Source of the DNA: Prorocentrum cordatum
Lineage: Eukaryota; Sar; Dinophyceae; Prorocentrales; Prorocentraceae
DNA length: 25,000 nt
Assembly (NCBI GenBank): GCA_963575745.1
Contig: CAUYUJ010009824.1
Coordinates: 1 to 25,000, forward strand
Direction: 5' to 3'
The notes beneath the pieces were generated by a model. That model searched no databases. It was not told the DNA's origin and was given only the letters and a program-made list of their open reading frames with translations. Both the position numbers and the translations under genes were made by a program. The stretch's first letter is position 1. Each line of letters starts with the position of its first letter. Positions 9,048 to 17,000 of this stretch are shown here, one piece after another.

Positions 9048-9700
9048 TTCGCAGCTGTGTTCTAGAGTTCGGACCTCTTGATTTTCGTCATCGTCGCTCG
9101 TTCGCTCGTCGTTTGTCCTCCCCCCTGGCGGTCCTGGCCCTGCCCGAGACCCAACCCTCCCCAGCTCCCCTCGCTCTCCCCCCCCCCGGGCCTCCCTAAC
9201 CAACTCCCTGGACCCAGCCCCCCTCGCCATCCCCCCACTGGCCTCCCGTTTGTCGTCCCCACCCCCCGGCCTTTTCATTTTCGTCGTCGTCGTTCGCTCG
9301 TCGTTCGTCGTCGTCGTTCGTTCGTTCGTCGTTCGTCCTCCCCCCTGGCCTCCCTGGCCACGCCCTGGACCCAGCCCTCCCCCCTGCCTTCCCTGGCCCT
9401 GCCATGGACCCAGCCCCCTCGCCCTCCCTCCTGGCTTCCCTGGCCCCCCCCCCCCCCTGGCCTCCCTGGTCCCCCGGCTTGGCCCTGGACCCAGCCCTCC
9501 CCCCTGCCCTTGCCCTGGGCCCAGCCCCCCTCGCTCTCCCCCCTTGCCTTTCGTCCTCTCCACCTGGCCCCCCTGGACTTGCCCGCTATGTTCTGGAGCT
9601 CGGACATGTTTATTATCTTGCACAGCTGTGTTCTAGAGCTGGGACCTTTTAATTTTCGTTCGTCGTTCGTTCGTCGTTCGCCGTCCGCCCCCCCGGCCAC
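9048..9700 (+). repeat. Second GC-rich repeat family with TTCGTCGTTCG tracts
   Basis: GCAGCTGTGTTCTAGAG near 9050 recurs, apart from its first base, at 9624-9640, each time followed by GGACCT, ATTTTCGT and strings of TCGT/TTCG. A partial copy, lacking the TTCTAGAG lead, lies at 9270-9350. Between copies lies a C-rich stretch with repeated CCCTGGACCCAGCCC words. A TGTTCTGGAGCTCGGACATG variant lies at 9588-9607. Confidence 0.65.
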
Positions 9701-10182
9701 GGAAGGGAACTCCTCGGGGAAGGAGGCAAAGGCATCCTGTCCCTCGCCGTCCCTTGGTGCAAGAGCCGACGCACGCGGGATTTGCGTGTATTTTTGTTGT
9801 GTGTCTTTGGGCCCTTTGTAGTTCAGACCAGGGGGAGGGTGGCGAGGCCCGGGCCGCCCGCAGGGGCGCGAAGCGCGTCGCGCTCCACGCGCGCGCCGGC
9901 ATGCGGCGCTGCGGTGCCCTGGCCGCTGGCGGCGGTGATGCGTACGAAACTCACCCGATCGTAATGCGCGGCGGGTCGCGGCGCGCGCAGCTGAAGCAGC
10001 CGCGTCCGCGCCGACGCGGCGGCGAGCCCCCGCGGGCGTGCACGGGCGAGCGCCGCTGGTGGTGGAGACCTGGACGAGACCGAGTGATTCGGGAAGTCCG
10101 CGATCTTGCAGAGTTTACCAGTTTGAAACATTCCTTTCCCTATATTTGACATCACCTCACCTCGATGCCGATCTTAAGGATT
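9701..10182. other. No gene recognised
   Basis: The stretch is mixed-composition DNA with a small GC hairpin (CCGCGTC at 10000-10006 with GACGCGG at 10013-10019). Open frames are Arg/Ala-rich and motif-free. Confidence 0.45.
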
Positions 10183-10249
10183 CCCTCAGTTTCTGAGGGC
10201 CTATCCCTAAGATTGTCCTCGCTTTTTGCTCGCCCATCTTAGGGATAGG
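10183..10249. repeat. Two adjacent hairpins
   Basis: CCCTCAG (10183-10189) pairs with CTGAGGG (10193-10199) over a TTT loop. Immediately next, CCTATCCCTAAGAT (10200-10213) pairs perfectly with ATCTTAGGGATAGG (10236-10249) over a 22-nt loop. Back-to-back perfect stems in otherwise plain sequence suggest a structured RNA or a short foldback element. No U tract follows, and a bacterial-type terminator is not expected here. Confidence 0.75.
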
Positions 10250-10261
10250 GATACGTTCGAG

Positions 10262-10520
10262 GCTGGTCAAAAGTTGAACGATCGACGCGGTGTCACGATC
10301 CCAGCGCGCATGTCGTCGCGGCGCGGACCTGCCGTACGGCAGTCTCGTGCCGTGCCGACGCGGCAGCGACCCCGCCGCGGGCGTTCGAGGCAGCCGGTGG
10401 CCCAGAATCGGTCCTTTTTGGGACGAGCCGGCGATCGAAGCGCCACGGATCTGGAACGATCCGTGCGGTGTCAGAAGGTATCGCAGTGGTCGTCACGACA
10501 CGAGCCTGCCACAGTGTGAC
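10262..10520 (+). repeat. Dispersed repeat B, copy 3 (compound)
   Basis: Two GAACGATC...GCGGTGTCA sub-units, near 10275 and 10455, flank the TACGGCAG...CAGAATCGG sub-unit at 10333-10412. Copy 1 near 1874 has the TACGGCAG sub-unit followed by one GACGATCC sub-unit, so this copy appears more complete or internally duplicated. Confidence 0.6.
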
Positions 10521-10653
10521 CCGGGGGGACGGGGCACGGAGCAAGGGATGGGGGTTCGAAGAAGGGGTCCTGAGGGATGGGGTCCCAAGGACGACGTACC
10601 TGAAACAGCGTAAATTCGGGGGTGGACAGAACCCCCAACAGTGACACGTCGAT

Positions 10654-10765
10654 TAGTGAATTGTCCGTTTTCGGTTCTCGAGAGGGCGCCGTGGCCGTTA
10701 TCTTCCAGGCTCGCGCCCGCCCGGTTTGGGCCTCAGGTCGTTTCCACCAAACCGCGTTTTACTAA
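10654..10765 (+). repeat. Dispersed repeat A, copy 2
   Basis: This is the second copy of the element at 827-939: same TAGTGAATTG start, same TTTTACTAA end, same orientation. The middle section, after GGCCGT, is the most diverged part. Confidence 0.7.
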
Positions 10766-10830
10766 AGGGGGGTCTGTCCATCCCGGATAAATCCACCCCT
10801 GGACCCCTCTCGGCAACACCCAAACATACT

Positions 10831-11010
10831 TATACTACATGTGCGTCGCCCCCCCAGGGGCGACGCGCGCACCGAGAACTCTTATAGTATATGCGTCGTG
10901 GCGGGCGCTTCCAAGCCACACCGCTCGGGAAACGATATACTACAAGATGGGTATACTATATGTTCGGGTCGGACGCGCGCCTCCAAGGAGGACATATAGT
11001 ATTAGTATGT
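10831..11010. repeat. Cluster of TATACTA/TAGTATA motifs with GC hairpins
   Basis: TATACTA or its reverse complement occurs at about 10831, 10883, 10936, 10952 and 10995 in otherwise GC-rich DNA. The first three are about 52-53 bp apart. GCGTCGCCCC (10843-10852) pairs with GGGGCGACGC (10857-10866), and CCTCC pairs with GGAGG at 10980-10991. The cluster lies 230-410 bp upstream of ORF1, so it could be part of an element promoter or binding region. That is inference from position only. Confidence 0.55.
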
Positions 11011-11035
11011 CCATGTGCGCCCCACCCTCCCTATC

Positions 11036-11203
11036 CTCGGGACCCCATCCCCTCGGGACCCCATCCTTGGAGCCACCGGGAGGGAGGATAGGGGGGATAA
11101 GGGGGGAGGGGGGGGGGGGCGGGCACGGGGCACCCGCGGGCCCGCGTTCTGCGAGGACGGCGCCTTCGCCTCCTTCCGCAAGTCCTGGGAGCCGCCCAGC
11201 GGG
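11036..11203. other. G-rich leader region upstream of the retroelement
   Basis: The region holds a tandem CTCGGGACCCCATCC-like word, a partial inverted repeat between about 11028-11039 and 11081-11092 (CCCTCCCTATCC/GGATAGGG), and G runs around 11090-11120 that could form G-quadruplexes. No ORF is supported. It may contain the element's 5' UTR or be flanking DNA. Confidence 0.45.
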
Positions 11204-11236
11204 GGGAGGAGGAGGAGGAGGAGGAGGAGGAGGAGG
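11204..11236 (+). repeat. (GGA)n microsatellite at the 5' edge of the intact retroelement
   Basis: About ten GGA triplets end at 11236. TAA (11238-11240), GCC and ORF1's ATG (11244) follow at once. A matching (GGA)n tract on the same strand lies just after the element at 19778-19810. Confidence 0.9.
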
Positions 11237-11243
11237 TTAAGCC

Positions 11244-13106
11244 ATGTGGGCACAGGACATCCTTTTTGGCGTGTGTCTTGCCCTTGGCTTAGGCGCCACA
11301 CCCCTGGCCAGTTTCAGCTGCTTTGCTGGTGACTGGGGTGTGCGCGATCGGACCCAGCCAGTCAGCATTCCGCCTCCCAAGGAGGCTTCTTGGCACAAAC
11401 GGCAGCGGCAGAAGAGACAGCGTGCCAGGGTTCTCCTGGCAGTGCTCAGAGCACAGGAGGTGATCCAGGAGCACCACTCAGCTCAGATGTTCGGAACATG
11501 GTCATGCCCGTGCGGACGATACGTGAAGAATCACCAGAGATGCTTGTGCGGATGCCATTTCGACAACCGCCTGCGCCAGGGAGAGCAGCCACAGAGACAG
11601 CCACACCTGTCAGCACGGCCGAGGGCCGACGCTGCCATCGAGAGGAGCAGGCCGCCCCAGGCGAGGCGCGACCGCAGTGCAAGCCGCCCCAGTCGACGTG
11701 GGCGAGTGGAGCCAGACAAGCAGATCAAGCAATACGTTTCGAAGGTCATTCCCATGACACGTGCAGAAGCAGTCGAGTACGAATGCTACATCGATCCACC
11801 GACGAGCGACCCCGTGCAGCAGAAGCGCTACCAGGACGATACCCGCAGCCGCATGGTGGAATATGCTACTATGGCGCTTGCAGCCAAGCGCGCGGCCGAC
11901 ACTGTCGAGGCGGGGAAGTTGGACACCAAGTTGTCCGTGCTCAAGTGCATGATGGGGTTAACGCAGCCAACAGGGCAGCAGCTGGCTGCCATGAGGCAGA
12001 AGAAGGATCAAGCGGTCGAGAAGCTCAAGAATACGCGTGCCAGAGTAAAGATGCTCCAAGAGCAGGAGGACGAGCAGCTCGAGGAGCTGGAGAGGCTCCG
12101 CGACTACGTGGCCGAGCTCGAGGAGCAGCGCAAGGAAGAGGAAAGTGGACAGGATACGGTCGGGCCGCCGCCTGGGCGCTTTGCTGCGCCTGTGCATGGT
12201 GGACCGCAGTTAGGAGTGAATCCTGGCCAGCCGTCGAACATGTACCAGCAGCACCCGCCGCCACCGCCGCCCGCCGTTCCCAGCCCGATGGAGGTCATTA
12301 TGCAGCAGATGATGGCAAAGATGGCACAGCAGGATCAGCAGATGCAGTTCATGATGCAGGCGATGGGGTTTACACAAGCGCCGCCGGGGCAGGCGGCGCA
12401 GGCAGCGGCAGCGGAGGCGACGAGGCAGGCGGAGCAGGAGGCGGCAGCGAGGGCGGCGCAGCAAGCGCACAAGGCTATGTACGGCACGGCGACACCGCGG
12501 CCGTCGATGGCGTCCTCGCCCATGCAGCCGCCAGTCGTGCCCGTGTCGTCGCAGCCCCCAGTTGCGCCAGAGCCGATGGTGGTGGACGCGTCGCCGCTGC
12601 AGCCGCAAGGGCGATTGGCAAGCCCCAGCTCGCCGCCGCCTGGTCAGCCGACGCCGCCGACGCCGCAGGCGCCAGCGCCCAGGACGCCGATCGTGGGCAC
12701 CACAGGGGGCTTGAGGTCGCCAGCCGCGCCAGTCAAGCTGCCGTCGCCCGCGGAGAACGCCAGGGAGGTCGACACCACCCCGATCGCCGCGACGCAGCAG
12801 GCGGAGCCCGAGCAGGTGGAGCCGCCCGTCTGGCCGACGCCTATCTCTCCGACACAGCCGATGGTGAACAGCTCTCAGATCGACGATCCATATGTGGCAC
12901 CGCCGCAGCACAGCGTGACCTACACGTCGCCGACGGACTCTACTGTGCAGAAGGAGATCCGCAGGCTCGACAAAGAGAAAAGGGACTTGGAATTGTCGTC
13001 ACCGCCGAAGAAGGAGCCCAGGAATCAGATCGCATCTCCTCCAGAGGCTCGGACGGCAGCAGCCAGGACCAATGCCCAGCCAGCGGCGCCTGCAGGCGGT
13101 GCATGA
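11244..13106 (+). CDS. ORF1: gag-like protein with RanBP2-like zinc finger, coiled coil and Pro/Gln-rich tail
   Basis: The start is ATG 11244 in a GCCATG context, with an in-frame TAA at 11238 just upstream, so no longer N-terminus is possible. The protein has 620 residues. W86 is followed by C88, C90, N96, C100, C102 and C104, a compact Cys cluster resembling a RanBP2-type finger (W-x-C ... N ... C). Residues about 45-60 and 110-155 are Arg/Gln-rich and basic. Residues about 250-300 are a strongly charged coiled coil (Glu/Lys/Leu with LEELERLRDYVAELEEQ). Residues about 345-410 are Met/Gln/Ala-rich, and about 413-560 are Pro/Ala/Ser-rich and likely disordered. By position and composition it should be the nucleic-acid-binding, multimerising ORF1 protein that packages element RNA. 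It lacks CCHC knuckles. The stop TGA (13104-13106) overlaps the next ATG. Confidence 0.8.
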   Translation: MWAQDILFGVCLALGLGATPLASFSCFAGDWGVRDRTQPVSIPPPKEASWHKRQRQKRQRARVLLAVLRAQEVIQEHHSAQMFGTWSCPCGRYVKNHQRCLCGCHFDNRLRQGEQPQRQPHLSARPRADAAIERSRPPQARRDRSASRPSRRGRVEPDKQIKQYVSKVIPMTRAEAVEYECYIDPPTSDPVQQKRYQDDTRSRMVEYATMALAAKRAADTVEAGKLDTKLSVLKCMMGLTQPTGQQLAAMRQKKDQAVEKLKNTRARVKMLQEQEDEQLEELERLRDYVAELEEQRKEEESGQDTVGPPPGRFAAPVHGGPQLGVNPGQPSNMYQQHPPPPPPAVPSPMEVIMQQMMAKMAQQDQQMQFMMQAMGFTQAPPGQAAQAAAAEATRQAEQEAAARAAQQAHKAMYGTATPRPSMASSPMQPPVVPVSSQPPVAPEPMVVDASPLQPQGRLASPSSPPPGQPTPPTPQAPAPRTPIVGTTGGLRSPAAPVKLPSPAENAREVDTTPIAATQQAEPEQVEPPVWPTPISPTQPMVNSSQIDDPYVAPPQHSVTYTSPTDSTVQKEIRRLDKEKRDLELSSPPKKEPRNQIASPPEARTAAARTNAQPAAPAGGA

Positions 13107-14047
13107 TCGAGGATGTCATTACTGGTGTTGGCGGTGCATGCAGGGATGTTGCGGCACCTACCTGGACGACCAGATCAACGGCCTCAAGCTATAACCATGC
13201 ACTTTTTTCGCCTCTGCACATTTTTTCTCCTGATGGGGTGTGGCGGGTCAGGTGGGATGGGGCCATCTGTGCAGCCAATGCCCCCGAGTATGCAACAGCT
13301 GGCCATGCGCGTCGAACCTTTGAACGTTCGCCTTCAGGTCAGTCCCAACCTAGGGCCACCATGGCCTACTTGCGGGGTAATGATGCATCACATGAGGATT
13401 GGATGCATCTTGATTTTAATGACGAGGCCTCCGACACGAGCCCGTTGCAGGTGTGCGCATCCCAGCGTGAGCGCGAGTCAGCAGCAGCATCCGCCAGCGC
13501 GGAGGACGCAGAGTGGCAGCTATGCGATCCGTGCGTGCCGTATGAGAGCCAGGATGGGTGGCTGGGCGGGTGGAGGCTTGTCGGGGGGGAGGAGAACTCT
13601 GACAGTGCAAGTTTTAGCTCTTGTGAGCCAGCTGACTGGGACCTATGTCAGCGGGCTGGCGAGTGCGACATGCACATACGCAACAGCTGTTCAGATGTTG
13701 GGATCGGCGGTTTTGAGCTTGCAGGCGAGGGGCATACGCCACTTGCGAGCACGCCAGCCAACAATACTATTGCACCCAGCGCAACCTCAGGCACCAATCG
13801 CGTTTTGGCCCAGCGGTCCGTGTCCTGGGGTGGCGTGGACGTTTTAACGTTTGTTGCGGATGAGCCTGTTGGTGACTGCAGCGTCACAAGCGCTGATGAC
13901 ACAGGTAGGAGCCCGACACCAATGGTCATATGTTTGGATACGCTCATCAGTCCTGCCCATGGCTATGTAAGTTGTAACTTGCAGGTGCCGATCGGATCGT
14001 TCGCCGTATCGTTGCTCAGGCCCCTGTCAGGTTGCTCACCGACATAG
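13103..14047 (+). CDS. ORF1b: 314-aa protein of unknown function
   Basis: ATG 13103 overlaps ORF1's TGA as ATGA, the classical geometry for termination-reinitiation. The frame is also open upstream through all of ORF1, but that part is a shadow of ORF1. From 13103 on, the translation gains Trp, Asp, Glu and Cys typical of real protein. It has repeated Trp/Cys words, WQLCDPC near 13513 and WDLCQRAGECD near 13639, and GGWRLVGGEE between. I recognise no domain. Its 3' end overlaps the open part of ORF2 by 70 nt (13978-14047), so it may be the N-terminal part of the ORF2 protein, joined by a -1 frameshift or by splicing. Alternatives are a separate accessory protein or a linker cleaved from a polyprotein. 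Confidence 0.6.
   Translation: MIEDVITGVGGACRDVAAPTWTTRSTASSYNHALFSPLHIFSPDGVWRVRWDGAICAANAPEYATAGHARRTFERSPSGQSQPRATMAYLRGNDASHEDWMHLDFNDEASDTSPLQVCASQRERESAAASASAEDAEWQLCDPCVPYESQDGWLGGWRLVGGEENSDSASFSSCEPADWDLCQRAGECDMHIRNSCSDVGIGGFELAGEGHTPLASTPANNTIAPSATSGTNRVLAQRSVSWGGVDVLTFVADEPVGDCSVTSADDTGRSPTPMVICLDTLISPAHGYVSCNLQVPIGSFAVSLLRPLSGCSPT
13967..14019 (+). other. Candidate 53-nt intron or recoding zone between ORF1b and ORF2
   Basis: A perfect GTAAGT donor begins at 13967, right after the Tyr codon 13964-13966 of ORF1b, and a GTTGCTCAG acceptor ends at 14019. Removing 13967-14019 joins ORF1b in frame to ORF2 just before the residues that precede the RNase H domain. Without splicing, a -1 shift anywhere in 13978-14047 would do the same. 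I see no canonical X-XXY-YYZ slippery heptamer. An intron inside a retrotransposon would be lost on retrotransposition, which counts against splicing. Confidence 0.3.
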
Positions 14048-17000
14048 GCAATGTCGAACTCAAGTTGGTGTCCGAGTTTGCGCTGGGTGTCGCAGAGCGG
14101 TGTGACCGCCCCCTCGGCCCCGTCGCGCTCTATACCGACGGATCCCTCACCAAGGATGAAGGGTCGAGTGGTTGGGCCATGATTGCCACTTGTATGGGTG
14201 AGGAAGGTGATGTCCGTTTTTTGGGTTTTTTGGCTGGAGGGGTCGTTGCCACGCTTGGATTCAATCTCGAAAGGGAAGTCAGCAGCGTCACAGCTGAGCT
14301 CGTTGGCATCGTCTGGGCCCTGGTCTGGACTGTTGCGCAGGCTGAGGTAGGAGGGGACCAGGGGTCTCGGTTTCCTGTTACCATCATGTCTGACTCTCAA
14401 GTTGCCATAGATATCACATTGGGTATTAGCGTTGGACACGCCGAGCCCCAGCTTGCTGCCCTTGCCAGGCATCTATATGAGCTTGCACGTGCCAGGGTCC
14501 ACATAGCGCTGTTGCACATATATGGGCACAATAAGAATTGTTGGAACGAGTTGGCAGACGACATTGCGAAGTCCACACGCACCCTCCAGTATGATTGTGT
14601 GGACCCTGCACTCGTGCGCGAGATGTATTTCACCCCGTCTTTGGCTTGGAACTGGATCGCAGAGCTAGGGTCAGCTGGGCGACAACAGTATCCCCTTCAC
14701 GGGCAATACCAATTTCGTATGCCAGACCATCCGCAGTGTTGTGACGTTGCAGGTGCTGGCACTTTCGTGCAAGCCATCCCCGAGACTTGTGGTCAGTTTG
14801 ATTGCAGCGAGAGCGTGAAGAAGGCCGTGCTTCGCGACTTCGTGCTTGCCAGTTACAACGCTGAATCCGCTCAGGACCTTGTTCGAGGCGAGCGCACGGT
14901 GTTTCGAGGGCAGTGGCTTAGGCAGCAGTTTGCAGAGGCGGCAGTGCTGTTGGTCGGCATACAGGAAGCGCGGACCCCCAGAGGCAGTAGGTCTGCTGAT
15001 GGCTTTTTCTGTTTTTCGACGGGCCCCGAGGGTGGAAAAAATCTTGGTTGTGAGCTTTGGGTCAATGCCGCGGTTCCGTATGCCAAAGTTGGGGGAAGGG
15101 ACGTCTATCTCAAAGCTGCTCATTGTCTAGTCGTGGAGGCGGAGCCGCGTAGCTTGGTCGTCAAGATCAGCGCCCCGCATTGGAGCACAGTTGTAATGGT
15201 CTGTCATGCACCCTGCACGGAGGCGAAGATAGACGTTCGCAAGCGGTGGTGGGACCATGCTAAGAGGATCGTCAGCCGCTTTGGCGTTGATATCATACTA
15301 GGAGATGCCAACGCACGCTTGGGAGACAAACAGTCAGAGGTAGTAGGGACTTTCGGAGGCACTTCGGAGGACAGTAATGGGGAGTTTTTCCATGCTTTGT
15401 TATGTGAGGCACGTTTGGCTGCTGTCACCACCATGTCTCCTGCGGCCACGCCTACATACACATACATGCGCCACTCTGGGTCCCAGCATCGCATCGACTA
15501 CGTCTGTGCTCCGCTATGCTTGGCATGCCATGTCACGGAGCATGGGGTTCTGCACGATATCGATGTCGACCGCAGGCACCAGGACCACTACCCAGTTTAT
15601 GCTAAGTTTCGGTGGAATGAGCACATCATGGTCGGCAAAAGGGTCCCCGCCATAGATGTGGCCGCCACGCGTGATCCTGTCAAGCGTGAGGCTTTCGAGA
15701 AGGATCTCCTGGATTGCCCCCCCTTGCACTGGTCCCTTGATGTGAACCGACACTTTGAATTGCTCACAAGTATGATGTACCAATGTGCTGTCAACAACTT
15801 TGCTCGAGGTAAGAAGGGACCAGTGCGCAGTTATATTCGTGCTGAAACGCTGTGGGCCATCCGCCTTCGGCGCACTGTTCGTGGTGTCCTGCGTGCCTTT
15901 CGCAACTGTGATGCCCGTCCGCTGCTGAGCTTTGCCGTATCCCTCGTGCAGGCTGACGACGAGCCTGACACTGCTGCGGCCAGGCTTGCATTTCCCGATT
16001 TCGACGCATGTGTGGGAGTCCTGTGTTTCGGAGCCAGACTCTGGGTTGAGCAGCTCCAGGGGGTTCATGAATTTCACGAAACCTGCCTTATGTTTCTTCG
16101 GACGTCTCAGCGCATTATTAGGAAAAAGCTGAGGGGGGACCGTGCCGATTTTCTCGTCGAAGGGGCCCAAAAAGTCAACGATGCTATTGCTGCCAGTGAT
16201 GGCCGGGAGGAATGGGGTTGGATGTCGTGCTTGATGGCCTTTGGAGGCTCTCGTAGCAAAGGTGACAAGGGTGCGCTACCCATGCGATTGGACACCACTG
16301 GTGTCCCTTTTGAATCGCGAGAGGCTCTCGCGTATGGGCTGTTGCAGCACTTCGCTGCGGCAGAGAAGGCGTCCATCTGCACTGTGGAAGAGTTGGTCGT
16401 TGCCTACAATGCGCAGCAAAAAGCATTCACATCCGTCGGTGCCAGAGAGTTGTCCAGTTTGCATTCCCTTGATTCCCTGCGTTGCGACCTGCTTCGCGCT
16501 TCGCGTAAGAAAGCAGGTGGTCCCGACTTGCTCACAAACGATGTATATTTGGCTGCCCCCGATGTGTGTGCTCGTATGTTGCTCCCTCTGTTGACTAAAG
16601 TCCAGCTCACCTGTAGAGAGCCTTTGGCGTGGAAAGGGGGTGTCGCACACGACCTCTTCAAGAAAGGAGACCCCCGCCTGCTTAGCAATTTTCGAGAGAT
16701 TCTCCTGGGCGTGCATGTGTGCAAGCATCACCATAAGTTTTTGCGGCGTAAGATTGTGGAAGTAGCGTCGGCACTGCTTGATATTGACCAACGCGGGGGA
16801 CGGGCGGGAAGGGGCACAGCTAGTGCGTCATTGCAGGTCAGGGTCTTCCAGGATTTTGCACACTCGAGGGGGTGTTCCACGGTGCTCTACTTTACGGACC
16901 TTAAAGCCGCCTTCCATACGGTCATACGTGAATTTTTGGTGCCGTTGCCGTCCGCCGCAAGCGAACTAGAAGACGTCGTGGACGATCTTGCATTGCCATT

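Noticed and set aside
11244-11340. Signal peptide at the ORF1 N-terminus
   Set aside because: The first 30 residues are fairly hydrophobic (WAQDILFGVCLALGLGA), but a secreted gag-like nucleic-acid-binding protein makes little sense, so I do not call it.
11390-13102. Open frame (+, frame of ORF1b) running the whole length of ORF1
   Set aside because: Its translation over this part is Ala/Gly/Arg-rich and overlaps the zinc finger and coiled coil of ORF1 in another frame. Only the part from ATG 13103 looks like real protein.
14846-15130. Short frames overlapping the ORF2 endonuclease region on both strands
   Set aside because: They are shadows of ORF2, whose frame carries the catalytic motifs.
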